From assembly GCF_003725995.1 (NCBI RefSeq), contig NZ_QIBX01000001.1:62001-126000 (forward strand): a stretch of 64,000 nucleotides of DNA. The letters run 5' to 3'. Numbering within the stretch: position 1 is the stretch's first letter; each line of letters opens with the position of its first letter. Made by a program: the position numbers and the translations under genes. This document shows positions 43,797 through 52,725 of this stretch, in pieces. The notes below the pieces were generated by a model that was given only the letters and a program-made list of their open reading frames with translations, made no database searches and was not told where the DNA came from. The stretch comes from Slackia equolifaciens. GTDB taxonomy: Bacteria > Actinomycetota > Coriobacteriia > Coriobacteriales > Eggerthellaceae.

Positions 43797-44387
43797 ATGG
43801 CACATGAAAACTTCTATACGAACCAAAAGCTCGTCCAGGTTGAGGGCGACTGGATTGCGGATGTGCTGCGCATATGGAACGAAGACACCCGCGCCTGGGA
43901 CAGCCATGCGCCCCTTACCATCAGGTTTGATTCTCTTGATCTTGTCGTATACGCCCATGAAGGCGGGGGGCTTAGATGGGAGGCGAATCTTGCGCCGTAC
44001 GATCTTGCCCCAATCGAACGGACCCCCCGCGGCGCTTCGCATGGTTCCGCTTCGCAGGCCATCTACGAAATGGAGGATGGCGCACCGCGCGCAACCTACG
44101 ACCTCGTCAGGTTTCCCGCCCTTTCTGCGGCAGTCGGATCGCGCGTGGAGAGGGTCACGGCGGGCCGCATGTCCCCCGATCGCGCGTCCGCCAGTCGCGC
44201 GCCCGAAGGCGATGCGCAAAGGGCGAATTCGCTTGAATTAGCGCTCGATACCAACATGACCCTTACATTGACGGCACAGAGCGATGGAGCGCTTCGAGCG
44301 TCTTTGGCGCCCACCTTCGAAGCGCCAAAGACGCCGGCATGCCCCCAGGCGCATCTCCCGTTCGGCCGGAACACGCATCGAAGCTGA
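43797..44387 (+). CDS. Hypothetical protein
   Basis: 196 aa from ATG 43797 with AAGGAGA 6 nt upstream. No recognised domain. The first about 130 residues look like a beta-rich globular domain (GDWIADVLRIWNEDTRAWDSHAPL, DLVVYAHEGGGLRWEANLAPYDL, AIYEMEDG). The C-terminal about 60 residues are Ala/Arg/Ser-rich and less ordered. No signal or membrane segment. It is flanked by unrelated convergent genes, so context gives no clue. Confidence 0.6.
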   Translation: MAHENFYTNQKLVQVEGDWIADVLRIWNEDTRAWDSHAPLTIRFDSLDLVVYAHEGGGLRWEANLAPYDLAPIERTPRGASHGSASQAIYEMEDGAPRATYDLVRFPALSAAVGSRVERVTAGRMSPDRASASRAPEGDAQRANSLELALDTNMTLTLTAQSDGALRASLAPTFEAPKTPACPQAHLPFGRNTHRS

Positions 44388-44397
44388 TCGATGCGTG
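44372..44397. terminator. Stem-loop between convergent genes
   Basis: Perfect 10-bp stem CACGCATCGA / TCGATGCGTG with a 6-nt loop containing the stop codon of the upstream plus-strand gene. No T-run on either strand. Confidence 0.5.
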
Positions 44398-44447
44398 CGC
44401 CTTGCGACGAAGCCCGCGCCTCCCAAATCGTGCGGCCGACGCGCGCA

Positions 44448-45443
44448 TCAGAGCTGATCGATGAGCCCCTGCAGATATGCGCGGTAATCTTCCACCAGCC
44501 AGCGCGGCTCGGCGATCTTTACCGTGCCTCCCAGGCCCGCCACCCATCCGAAGAACTGCTCGCTCCTGCGCACGGTCACAAACGCCTGCACCCGCGCTTC
44601 ATCTTCATCTTTGCCCATCGCGCCCATCTGCACGGCATCGCCGAAGCGATCGAACACGATATCCACCTTATCCGCCGCCACATCGAGCACCACGTTTACC
44701 GGGTCGCCGCCAAAGCGACCGAAGTTCTGATATTCAGCATCGTCGAACGCATGGCGCGTTATGAGCTCGTTGCGCGTCGCCGGTTCATCGGTCACCACGA
44801 TGCGGTGCATGCGGTCTATGCGATAATCCGCGAATCCCTCATGGCTATCGCTGTACATGGTGGCGTAATAGAACCCGCCGGCATACACCACCTTTACCGG
44901 CGTGAGCACATACGGTTTGCCGTCGTGCTGAATCTGACGCGTGCGATCGGGCCCCAGCTTGAAGTAGAGAAACGACACCTTGCGCCGCTCGCGCAGAGCC
45001 TCATGGATTGCATCCACATTGCGAAACACCGAATCGTTCTTGGACTTCACGCGGCCCGCCACGTGGATGCGCTTATCAAGCAGAGCGCGCTCACGGTCGC
45101 TTGCAAGGAGCTTGATGTTGCGAACCAGCGCGTCACACTGGCGCCGCGTGAGAAAGCGGCTCGACTCCACGGCATCCACCATCAGCATGAGTTCCGAAAT
45201 CGAAAAATCTCGTCGGGCGATGGCGTATTGCACGGGAGAGCGCTGGTAGGTGGCAATATCGAGCCCGAACTCGCGCAGCGTCTCGATGTCGCGGTAGACG
45301 CTCTTGCGCTCCGCCTCGATGCCTTGCGCCTCAAGGCGCTCGATGATGTCGCGCATGGTCAAACCGCGCTCGGAATCGGTCTCGTCCTGCAGCATGCGCA
45401 TGATGGCGAGCAGTTTGAGCTTCTGCTTGTTGTTCGCGGCCAT
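44448..45443 (-). CDS. WYL-domain transcriptional regulator
   Basis: 331 aa from ATG 45443 with AAGGAA upstream. N-terminal winged HTH (residues about 5-60: LLAIMRMLQDETDSERGLTMRDIIERL, ERKSVYRDIETLREFG). Then a WYL sensor domain (RRKVSFLYFKLG, YVLTPVKVVYAGGFYYATMYS, FADYRIDRMHRIVV) and a C-terminal WCX-like part. WYL proteins bind nucleotides or single-stranded DNA ligands and often control stress or defence genes. The target is unknown; the stand-alone HIRAN gene is divergent from it. Confidence 0.9.
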   Translation of the reverse strand: MAANNKQKLKLLAIMRMLQDETDSERGLTMRDIIERLEAQGIEAERKSVYRDIETLREFGLDIATYQRSPVQYAIARRDFSISELMLMVDAVESSRFLTRRQCDALVRNIKLLASDRERALLDKRIHVAGRVKSKNDSVFRNVDAIHEALRERRKVSFLYFKLGPDRTRQIQHDGKPYVLTPVKVVYAGGFYYATMYSDSHEGFADYRIDRMHRIVVTDEPATRNELITRHAFDDAEYQNFGRFGGDPVNVVLDVAADKVDIVFDRFGDAVQMGAMGKDEDEARVQAFVTVRRSEQFFGWVAGLGGTVKIAEPRWLVEDYRAYLQGLIDQL

Positions 45444-45633
45444 GAGGGTTCCTTTCCCTAGCACGCATCGCCCCAACGAACCGAGGCTCATCCCGCTCCG
45501 CAGAAAGAGGGCGCGGCGCGTGACGAGCGCGACGGCTCGCATTTCTTCCTAACTGTACCACAAAAGGGACATCCTAATCACTGGAACGCTGTATTCTACA
45601 GCCATCAAAAGCAATCCGAGGAATCGAGGAGCC

Positions 45634-45966
45634 ATGTACGAACCGTCTCGCCGCATCGATGCATTCTTCATCGCCGGGTTCCAGCATTGGGATGGGGCGC
45701 TTGTTCTGAACGATCTCAAGCCCGGTATGCCGGTCGACCTCATCGCCGAGCCCGAAAACCCTTATGACCCCGAAGCTGTCGCGCTTATCTATCAGGGTGT
45801 GAAACTGGGTTATGTGCCCGCAAGCCAGAACAGCCTGCTCTCGCTGCTGGCGTTTTACGGCCATGCGGCAATTCTCGAAGCGCGCATCCTGCAGGTGAAG
45901 CCCGACGCCGACCCTTGGGAGCAGGTGCGTATCGGCGTGTTCGTCAAAGACGCGCGAGAACTCTAA
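45634..45966 (+). CDS. Stand-alone HIRAN-domain protein
   Basis: 110 aa. HIRAN fold: FFIAGFQHWDGALVLNDLKPGMPVDLIAEPENPYDPEAVALIYQGVKLGYVPASQN (split), including the NPYDPEAVAL and LGYVP blocks seen in HLTF/Rad5 HIRAN domains that bind 3' DNA ends. Here it is a whole protein. GAGGAG precedes the start. It is divergent from the WYL regulator, which may control it. Confidence 0.88.
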   Translation: MYEPSRRIDAFFIAGFQHWDGALVLNDLKPGMPVDLIAEPENPYDPEAVALIYQGVKLGYVPASQNSLLSLLAFYGHAAILEARILQVKPDADPWEQVRIGVFVKDAREL

Positions 45967-46092
45967 GCCCTCGCCCTAGGCGCAAGAAAGGCGGATCCGG
46001 ATGGCATCCACCCGTCCTTCCTTTCTTTCCTTTCGGTCTCCTTCCCGGATGCGTGCCGCACATTCGCCTTTCTTGACCGCCTTTTTTTTGAA

Positions 46093-46203
46093 TAGCCACC
46101 CCGCCCGCAAAGGTACGCCCTTGTTATTGCCGGTCGCGATCTTGGCTATCGGCTATTTGATAGCCACCCGCCCGCAAAGGTAGCCACTCCGCCCGCAAAG
46201 GCA
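46093..46203. repeat. Three copies of a 20-23 bp repeat in a 250-bp spacer
   Basis: tagccacYccgcccgcaaaggta occurs at 46093, 46161 and 46181; the last two are directly adjacent. The spacer also has a T8 run at 46082-46089 that may end HIRAN transcription. Confidence 0.7.
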
Positions 46204-46217
46204 TACGCTCGACGGCC

Positions 46218-46970
46218 CTACGGCAAAACCTTGATGTTCCCCGCAGCAATATCCTTCGTGATTCCGAAATACTCGCGCAAAACGTTGTTGGGAAGATAGA
46301 GCGGATTGGACGGCGCCGCGATGCCGCACGCGTTGGTCATGCCCTGCGACCTGGCGAGGGCCGTGCCGCGGAACACGTGGAAGTTGTTGGTCACGATACC
46401 CACCGAGCAATCGGGCGAATCCATGAGCGCCAAGCTGTAGGAGATGTTCTGCTGCGTGTTGCGAGCCTGGGGCTCCAGTATGATGCGCGACTCATCGATA
46501 CCGACGGCCACCAGGTAGTCGCGCATGCCCTCCGCTTCGGTACATGGTTCGTTATATCCCTGCGCGCCCGTAACGATGCAGCGCGTTGCGGGGTTCTCCT
46601 GCAAATATGCGGCAGCAGCATCCAGCCGATACCGCAGCACCACACTGGGGCCGTCGGCCTTCACTTGAGCACCAAGCACCACTAAATAGTCGAGCCCTGG
46701 CCTTCCGGCGGCGTTGAAGCCTGTGGCAATGAACCCCGATTCGACCACGCCCACCGCGAGCACCGCCGCCAGCGCTACGCCGCCCGCCCATCGCACGGCC
46801 AGGGGCGCCTTGGCGATCCAATCAAAGTGCACGCCAGCCGCCGCTCCGAAGAAGAGCGCGGCAATGGCGAACCACACCGCGAAGAACATCGTGCCCGAAC
46901 CTACTGCGAAGATCGCAAAGCCGTACGCTACGCATGCCACGCCCAATGCAACCAGAATCCATTCAGCCAT
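46218..46970 (-). CDS. YdcF-like DUF218 membrane protein
   Basis: 250 aa from ATG 46970 with AGGATG upstream; the frame upstream to 47141 lies inside the helicase gene. Three N-terminal membrane helices (about residues 4-90) precede a DUF218 domain: YLVVLGAQVKADGPSVVLRYRLDAAAAYL, CIVTGAQGYNEPCTEAEGMRDYLV, LEPQARNTQQNISYSLAL, VTNNFHVFRGTALAR. Family members (YdcF, SanA) act in envelope integrity; the biochemistry is unclear. It follows the helicase gene with a gap of about 20 bp. Confidence 0.9.
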   Translation of the reverse strand: MAEWILVALGVACVAYGFAIFAVGSGTMFFAVWFAIAALFFGAAAGVHFDWIAKAPLAVRWAGGVALAAVLAVGVVESGFIATGFNAAGRPGLDYLVVLGAQVKADGPSVVLRYRLDAAAAYLQENPATRCIVTGAQGYNEPCTEAEGMRDYLVAVGIDESRIILEPQARNTQQNISYSLALMDSPDCSVGIVTNNFHVFRGTALARSQGMTNACGIAAPSNPLYLPNNVLREYFGITKDIAAGNIKVLP

Positions 46971-46993
46971 GGGGCATCCTTTCGTGCGCTCCC

Positions 46994-49642
46994 CTATCCC
47001 AGCACGTCTTCCGCGAAGCCCACGCGATAGTGAGCGAATGTAGCCTCGCCGGAATCCTGAGTCGCATCCAAATCGACATCGGCGCGAATCATGAAGTCGC
47101 GATCGTCGTCGGAATCCTTGAACGTTTGCGTCACGCGCCATACGTGCGCGCCTTCCTCATCGGATTCATCTATAGTCAGATACGCCATCGAGCGGGCATC
47201 ACCATCGAGCACGATCTCTTCATGCTGGTCATAGAACGCATCGAGCGCCTCCTGCCAACGGCGCTCCGGATACCCCAGGTCGGCATCAAGCTCGCCCAGC
47301 TCTTCGAGCTTGCCAAGGGCGGCCAATCGCACGCGGCGGAAAAGCGCGTTGCGCACCAGCACGGTGAGCCCGCGCCTGTCGCGCACCACCGCTTGCACTG
47401 CATCGGGCGCCGCGGCATTCTCGGCGTCTTCTGCTCCTGCGTTCTCCCACTCGTCCACCAGGCTCGAGTCGATCGAATGCACGACAAAATCGAGCCACGC
47501 CGTTATGTCTTCCAAGCGCTCGTCGCGACGCGATTCGGGAATGGTGCGGTCGAGAACGCGGAACGCATCCGAGAGATAGCGCAGAAGCAGCCCCTCCGAA
47601 CGCGCGATCTTGTAGCGATTCACGTACGTCTTGAAATCGGATGCCGTTTCCACCATGTCGCGCAAAATCGATTTAGGGCTGGGCTCGTAGTCGCGAGCCC
47701 ACGGCACCGTTTCGCAGTACTTTCCAAACGCAAACGTTATCACGTCTTCCAGGGGCTTCGGATATGTCACGTCGGCCAGACGCTCCATGCGCTCCTCGTA
47801 CTCCACCCCATCGGCCTTCATCTCGGCCACCGCGCGCTCGCGAGCCGCACGCTCCTGAGCGCGCAGCACCTGGCGCGGATCTTCCAGCGTCGCCTCAACG
47901 AGCGAAATCACGTCCAGCGCATAATTGGGATCCTCTGGTTCCAACAGATCGAGCGCCGCCAGCAAAAACGGCGAAAGCGGCTGGTCGAGCGCGAAATCCT
48001 CCGGCAAATCAACCGTGTTGGCATACTCGACCGAACCGTCATCCAGCTCATGGCGCTCCACCACGCCCGCATCGATGAGCGTGGAGAACACTTCGGAGGC
48101 GCGCTGGCTGAGCGCGGCTTTCTGCTCGTCGGATTGCGACGAATCGGCGATGAGCTTCTGCGTGCGCTCCCAGGCATCGCCGCCCTGCGACACCAGCGAA
48201 AGCACCATGGAGTGCGTGATGCGCATGTGAGGAACGAGCGTTTCCGGCGCCGCCTCGCGCAGGCGGTCGAACGTTTGCTCGCTCCAATTGACAAAGCCCT
48301 CCGGCGCTTTCTTTTTCTTGAGCTTGCGAAGCTTCTTCTCATCACCCGCTGCCTTGAGGCGCGCCTTCTCGTTCTCTATCTCGTGCTCGGGTGCCTCGGC
48401 GATCACCAGACCCTCGGTGTCGAATCCAGAGCGGCCGGCGCGGCCTGCGATCTGATGGAACTCGCGCGCCCGAAGCCTCCGTTGACGAACGCCGTCGTAC
48501 TTGGTGAGCGCCGTAAACAGCACCGTATGGATGGGCACGTTGATGCCCACGCCCAGCGTGTCGGTTCCACAGATCACAGGTAGAAGGCCCTGCTGCGCGA
48601 GCTTTTCCACCAGCAGGCGATAACGCGGCAGCATGCCCGCGTGGTGCACGCCCACACCGCAGCTCAAAAGGCGCTGTAGGATTTTGCCGAACCCCGTAGT
48701 GAAGCGCGTGCCCTTAGCCGCCGCCTTCACCGCCTCGCGCTGCTCCTTGGTTGCAACGCCGTAGCTTGCAAGTGCCTGAGCGGTGGCAATGGCGGCATCC
48801 TGCGAGAAATGCACGATGTAGATGGGCGCCTTGCCCTCGCGAAGGGCCAGCTCGACGGTGGACTCCACGGGCGTTTTCACGTACTCAAACGCAAGCGGCA
48901 CGGGACGCGGGGCGTTCGCCACCACATCAACCGCGCGCCCGCTTTGGCGCTCCAGCGACTGCGCAATCTGCGTCACATCGCCCAGCGTGGCGCTCATCAG
49001 CAAAAACTGCGTCTGAGGCAACATGAGCAGGGGCACCTGCCAAGCCCACCCGCGATCGGACTCGCCATAGAAATGGAACTCGTCCACCGCGACGCACCCG
49101 ATATCGGCATCCTCGCCTTCGCGCAAAGCCTGATTAGCAAGAATTTCCTGCGTGCAGCAGATGACGGGCGCCTTCGTGTTGATGTGCACGTCGCCCGTGA
49201 TCATGCCCACGTTCTCGCGACCAAGCAGGTTCACCAGATTGAAGAACTTCTCACTGACCAGCGCTTTAATGGGAGCGGTGTAATAAGAGGTGCGCCCGGT
49301 GCACATGGCCATGAAATGCATGCCCAGCGCCACCATAGATTTGCCCGAACCGGTGGGCGTGCCCAGAATCACATGGTTGCCGGCCGCTAGGTCCATGAGC
49401 GCGTCCTCCTGATGAGGCCACAGCTCAAGCCCCAAGCCCATAGTCCATTCGAGGAACTGCTCGAACGCCTCGTCGGCCGTGCGCCAAGGCTCGGGCTCGC
49501 TTCCGTCCTCGGGCACCCACCAGGTGGGAGCAAGCCTTCCCAAGGCGCCATAGGAGGCAGCGCCGGTGCCTGTTGCCGCCACTGCGCCTTCATCCTGCTG
49601 GCCTGCGTTGGAGGGGGTTGTTTCGTCTGCAGATTTCGACAT
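46994..49642 (-). CDS. DEAD/DEAH-box helicase, Ski2-like with DUF3516-type C-terminus
   Basis: 882 aa. Motif I GTPTGSGKSMVALG, motif II VAVDEFHFYGESDRG (DEFH box), motif III MSATLGD, GTDTLGVGINVPI, and motif VI FHQIAGRAGRSGFD. A long C-terminal region (about residues 450-882) matches the actinobacterial DUF3516-bearing helicases rather than Ski2/HelY arch domains. Probably RNA remodelling; not demonstrated. Plus-strand open frames on this stretch are shadows. It is divergent from thpR, 126 bp away. Confidence 0.9.
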   Translation of the reverse strand: MSKSADETTPSNAGQQDEGAVAATGTGAASYGALGRLAPTWWVPEDGSEPEPWRTADEAFEQFLEWTMGLGLELWPHQEDALMDLAAGNHVILGTPTGSGKSMVALGMHFMAMCTGRTSYYTAPIKALVSEKFFNLVNLLGRENVGMITGDVHINTKAPVICCTQEILANQALREGEDADIGCVAVDEFHFYGESDRGWAWQVPLLMLPQTQFLLMSATLGDVTQIAQSLERQSGRAVDVVANAPRPVPLAFEYVKTPVESTVELALREGKAPIYIVHFSQDAAIATAQALASYGVATKEQREAVKAAAKGTRFTTGFGKILQRLLSCGVGVHHAGMLPRYRLLVEKLAQQGLLPVICGTDTLGVGINVPIHTVLFTALTKYDGVRQRRLRAREFHQIAGRAGRSGFDTEGLVIAEAPEHEIENEKARLKAAGDEKKLRKLKKKKAPEGFVNWSEQTFDRLREAAPETLVPHMRITHSMVLSLVSQGGDAWERTQKLIADSSQSDEQKAALSQRASEVFSTLIDAGVVERHELDDGSVEYANTVDLPEDFALDQPLSPFLLAALDLLEPEDPNYALDVISLVEATLEDPRQVLRAQERAARERAVAEMKADGVEYEERMERLADVTYPKPLEDVITFAFGKYCETVPWARDYEPSPKSILRDMVETASDFKTYVNRYKIARSEGLLLRYLSDAFRVLDRTIPESRRDERLEDITAWLDFVVHSIDSSLVDEWENAGAEDAENAAAPDAVQAVVRDRRGLTVLVRNALFRRVRLAALGKLEELGELDADLGYPERRWQEALDAFYDQHEEIVLDGDARSMAYLTIDESDEEGAHVWRVTQTFKDSDDDRDFMIRADVDLDATQDSGEATFAHYRVGFAEDVLG

Positions 49643-49768
49643 AACGCGCTTTCCGCTCTCTCGTATCTCTTTGCGTCCGCGCTATTATATCCCGCGAGCA
49701 ATGACGGCAAACTCAAAGCGCGCCGCAGCCTAAAAACGCCCAAAGCCTCCAGCCGGAAAGGAGCGCGT

Positions 49769-50296
49769 ATGCGAACATTCATCGCCCTTGAACTCCCCGA
49801 TAATTTCGCCGCCGAGACAGCCGCCCTGGCGCGCGCCCTGCACGACCACGTGGACGGCCGCTTCATGAAGCCGGAAACGTATCATCTGACCCTGGCGTTT
49901 TTGGGCGATATAGACGAACGGGAGCTGGGCCTTGCCATAGAGGCGACGGACGCCGCCTGCGAAGGGGGCTGGCCAATCGAGCTGAGCTGCACGGGACTGG
50001 GCACCTTCGGCCGCAAAAACGACGCCACGCTGTGGCTGGGCATCCAGATCAACGACCCGCTCGCCCAGCTTGTCTTTGACCTTCAGGGACAGCTAGAAGC
50101 ACGCGACGTTTCCTACGATGCCAAGATGTTCAAACCCCACATCACCTTGGCCCGCCGCGCACGTATCCCCCGCGTCGCTCTTCCCGACCTGCCCTTTCCC
50201 CGCGCCGAATACGCCACGCGCGTAACCGTGTTCAAAAGCGAGCTTTCGCCCGAAGGGGCCGTGTACAAACCGCTGCATACAGTTGAACTGGGGTAG
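49769..50296 (+). CDS. thpR: RNA 2',3'-cyclic phosphodiesterase
   Basis: 175 aa from ATG 49769 with AAAGGAG upstream. 2H phosphoesterase: the two HxTx motifs are HLTLAFLGDI (about residue 39) and HITLAR (about residue 126). FIALELPDNF at the N-terminus is typical of ThpR/LigT. It opens 2',3'-cyclic phosphates at RNA ends. Confidence 0.93.
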   Translation: MRTFIALELPDNFAAETAALARALHDHVDGRFMKPETYHLTLAFLGDIDERELGLAIEATDAACEGGWPIELSCTGLGTFGRKNDATLWLGIQINDPLAQLVFDLQGQLEARDVSYDAKMFKPHITLARRARIPRVALPDLPFPRAEYATRVTVFKSELSPEGAVYKPLHTVELG

Positions 50297-50456
50297 CCGA
50301 GCGTCGCGATGACGCGCCCGCCACGCTCGCACCCACTCGCACCCTCGCGGACGCCGCCCGCGAGGGTCTCTGTGTATATATGGTCGACTCCCTTGCGCCG
50401 CCCTCGGCTCGGGCGCATGCTGGCTGCGTACTGAAATGCGACCGAAGGAGGAGCAT

Positions 50457-51254
50457 ATGAGGCTCGAAGGGAAAGTCATCCTGGTCACGGCCAGCACGCG
50501 CGGCATCGGTGCGGCAATCGTGCGCGAATGCGCCAAGGAAGGCGCCACAGTGTATATGGCGGCCCGCCGCCCGGAAGCGGCCCAGGCCATGGCCGACGAG
50601 TTGAACGCGGCCGGCGGCAACGTGCGTGTGGTCTACAACGACGCCTACAAAAAGGAAACCTACACCTCCATGATCGACGAGGTGGTAGCCGCCGAAGGGC
50701 GCATCGACGGACTGGTGAACAACTTCGGCACCTCCGATCCGCGCAAAGACCGCGACATCCAAAACACCGAATACGACGAGTTCATCAAGACGATCGACGC
50801 CAACCTGGGCAGCGTGTTCATCGCCTCGCAGAAGGCCGTCGAGGAGATGGGCAAAACGGGCGGCGGCTCCATCGTGAACATCTCCTCCGTTGGCGGGCTC
50901 GTGCCCGATGTGTCGCAGATCGCCTACGGCACCAGCAAGGCGGCCATCAACTACATGACCAAGCTCATCGCCGTACAGGCGGGCCGCTCGGGCGTACGAT
51001 GCAATGCGGTTGCTCCCGGCATGACCGCCACCGACGCCGTGATGGACAACCTCACACCCGAGTTCATGGAGTTCTTCCAGCGCCACATTCCCATCAAGCG
51101 CATGGGCAAGCCCGAAGAGATCGCGCACGCCGCGGTGTATCTGCTTTCAGACGAAGCCCAATACACCACCGGACAGATAATTGCCGTGACCGGCGGCTTC
51201 GGCATGGCAACGCCCGTGTTCGCCGACCTGGCGGATTCCGCGAACAAGCGCTAG
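50457..51254 (+). CDS. 7alpha-hydroxysteroid dehydrogenase-like SDR
   Basis: 265 aa from ATG 50457 with GGAGGAG 4 nt upstream. SDR motifs: VTASTRGIGAA, YNDAYKKETYTSMIDEVV, NNFGTSDPRKD, GGSIVNISSVGGLVPDVSQI (catalytic Ser), YGTSKAA (Tyr/Lys). The NNFGT segment, the SSVGG-PD-S-I-YG-SK block and the Ala-Tyr after the Rossmann core closely follow clostridial NADP-dependent 7alpha-HSDH. That would mean oxidation or reduction of the bile-acid 7alpha-hydroxyl. Assignment is by remembered sequence pattern; activity needs testing. Confidence 0.75.
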   Translation: MRLEGKVILVTASTRGIGAAIVRECAKEGATVYMAARRPEAAQAMADELNAAGGNVRVVYNDAYKKETYTSMIDEVVAAEGRIDGLVNNFGTSDPRKDRDIQNTEYDEFIKTIDANLGSVFIASQKAVEEMGKTGGGSIVNISSVGGLVPDVSQIAYGTSKAAINYMTKLIAVQAGRSGVRCNAVAPGMTATDAVMDNLTPEFMEFFQRHIPIKRMGKPEEIAHAAVYLLSDEAQYTTGQIIAVTGGFGMATPVFADLADSANKR

Positions 51255-51306
51255 ACCCATCTGGCAAATACCCCGCCGAACGGCTACACTGAACGTCTGG
51301 CTTTTT

Positions 51307-51336
51307 GCGCCCGGAGCCCCTGAGGCATCCGGGCGC
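51307..51336. repeat. Stem-loop upstream of the cation diffusion facilitator gene
   Basis: GCGCCCGGA / TCCGGGCGC perfect 9-bp stem, loop about 12 nt; no following T-run. It could be a leader structure of the downstream gene. Confidence 0.45.
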
Positions 51337-51371
51337 TTACACGTTTGACCGAGGAGAGGCATCGCAGCATC

Positions 51372-52550
51372 ATGACCGAGTGGCTGGTACGACACTTCGT
51401 GAAAGACCACGAGAAAGCGGACGACCCCGCAGTGCGCATGCGCTACGGGCAGTTCGCCGGCATCGTGGGCATCATTTGCAACATCGCACTATGCCTTGGC
51501 AAAGGCGCTATCGGCCTGATCGCGGGATCCGTCTCCATCGTGGCAGACGCACTGAACAACCTCTCCGACGCCGCAAGCAACGTGATCAGCCTGCTGGGCT
51601 TCAAGCTGGCGAGCAAGCCCGCCGACCCCGGCCATCCTTATGGCCATGGGCGCTACGAGTACCTCTCCGGCCTTGCCGTTGCCGTAGTCATCGTCATCAT
51701 CGGCGTGGAGCTCATCCAAACCTCGATCGACAAGGTGCTCAACCCCACCGCAACCGAATTCAGCCTGGCCGTAGTTGCCGTGCTGGCACTCTCCATCCTG
51801 GTGAAGCTGTGGATGGCGGTGTTCAACCGCACCATCGGACGCCGCATTTCATCCACTACGCTCGAAGCCACCGCAGTGGATTCGCGCAACGACGTGATTT
51901 CTACGGGCGTCGTGCTCGTGTGCGCCATCGTGTCCCACCTTACCGGCATCGACCTGGACGGCATCGTGGGCATTGCCGTGGGCGCATTCATCGTGTACAG
52001 CGGAGCGCAGCTGGTACGTGACACCGTGAACCCTCTGCTCGGCCAAGCCCCCGACCCGGCGCTGGTGAGTCACATCCAAAACAAGATCCTGGGCTACCCC
52101 GGCGTACTGGGCACCCACGACCTGATGGTCCACGACTACGGACCGGGTCGCCAGTTCGCAAGCGCCCATGTGGAAATGGCGGCCGAGGCCGACCCCATGG
52201 AAAGCCACGACCTCATCGACAACATCGAGCAAGATTTCAAAGAGGACGACGGACTCATCGTCACGCTGCACTACGATCCCATCGTGACCGACGACCCCGA
52301 GGTGAAAGACCTGCGCAACCAGATCAATGCGCTGGTGAAGACGATAGACGCGCGCCTTTCCATCCACGACCTGCGCACCGTGCCCGGGCCCACGCACACC
52401 AATGTGATCTTTGATTGCGTGAAACCGGCAGATTTCGATATGGACGACGAAGACCTGCGCGCCCGTATCGCGGCGCTCGTTGCCGCCGATCATCCGCAGG
52501 CCATCTGCAAGATTACCATCGACCAGAGCTACGTGAGCTCCGAGCAGTAG
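51372..52550 (+). CDS. Cation diffusion facilitator transporter
   Basis: 392 aa with six helices in the first about 210 residues and a long cytoplasmic domain. CDF motifs: SIVADALNNLSDAASNV (helix II metal site), HPYGHGRYEYLSG, and TAVDSRNDVISTGVVL (helix V metal site). Likely exports Zn, Fe or Mn. The start is ambiguous: ATG 51372 has only a distant GAGGAG, and an in-frame TTG lies at 51345. The cytoplasmic tail of about 190 aa is longer than the minimal CDF tail and seems to contain a second CTD-like repeat (NALVKTIDARLSIHDLRTVPG). Confidence 0.92.
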   Translation: MTEWLVRHFVKDHEKADDPAVRMRYGQFAGIVGIICNIALCLGKGAIGLIAGSVSIVADALNNLSDAASNVISLLGFKLASKPADPGHPYGHGRYEYLSGLAVAVVIVIIGVELIQTSIDKVLNPTATEFSLAVVAVLALSILVKLWMAVFNRTIGRRISSTTLEATAVDSRNDVISTGVVLVCAIVSHLTGIDLDGIVGIAVGAFIVYSGAQLVRDTVNPLLGQAPDPALVSHIQNKILGYPGVLGTHDLMVHDYGPGRQFASAHVEMAAEADPMESHDLIDNIEQDFKEDDGLIVTLHYDPIVTDDPEVKDLRNQINALVKTIDARLSIHDLRTVPGPTHTNVIFDCVKPADFDMDDEDLRARIAALVAADHPQAICKITIDQSYVSSEQ

Positions 52551-52725
52551 TCCAAAGTCTGTCCGCTCAACACCCTTCGCGTTTGCACGCATTGCTGATA
52601 CGAGGAACATCAGGGCATTCTCTTGGAAATCTCGCATTCATGAAGCTTTTTCCTTCGTTCGCGCGATGCAAGCCGTATACTTGTTTTTTCGAATTTCGCC
52701 GGCAACGTGAGAAAAAGGGGTCAAA

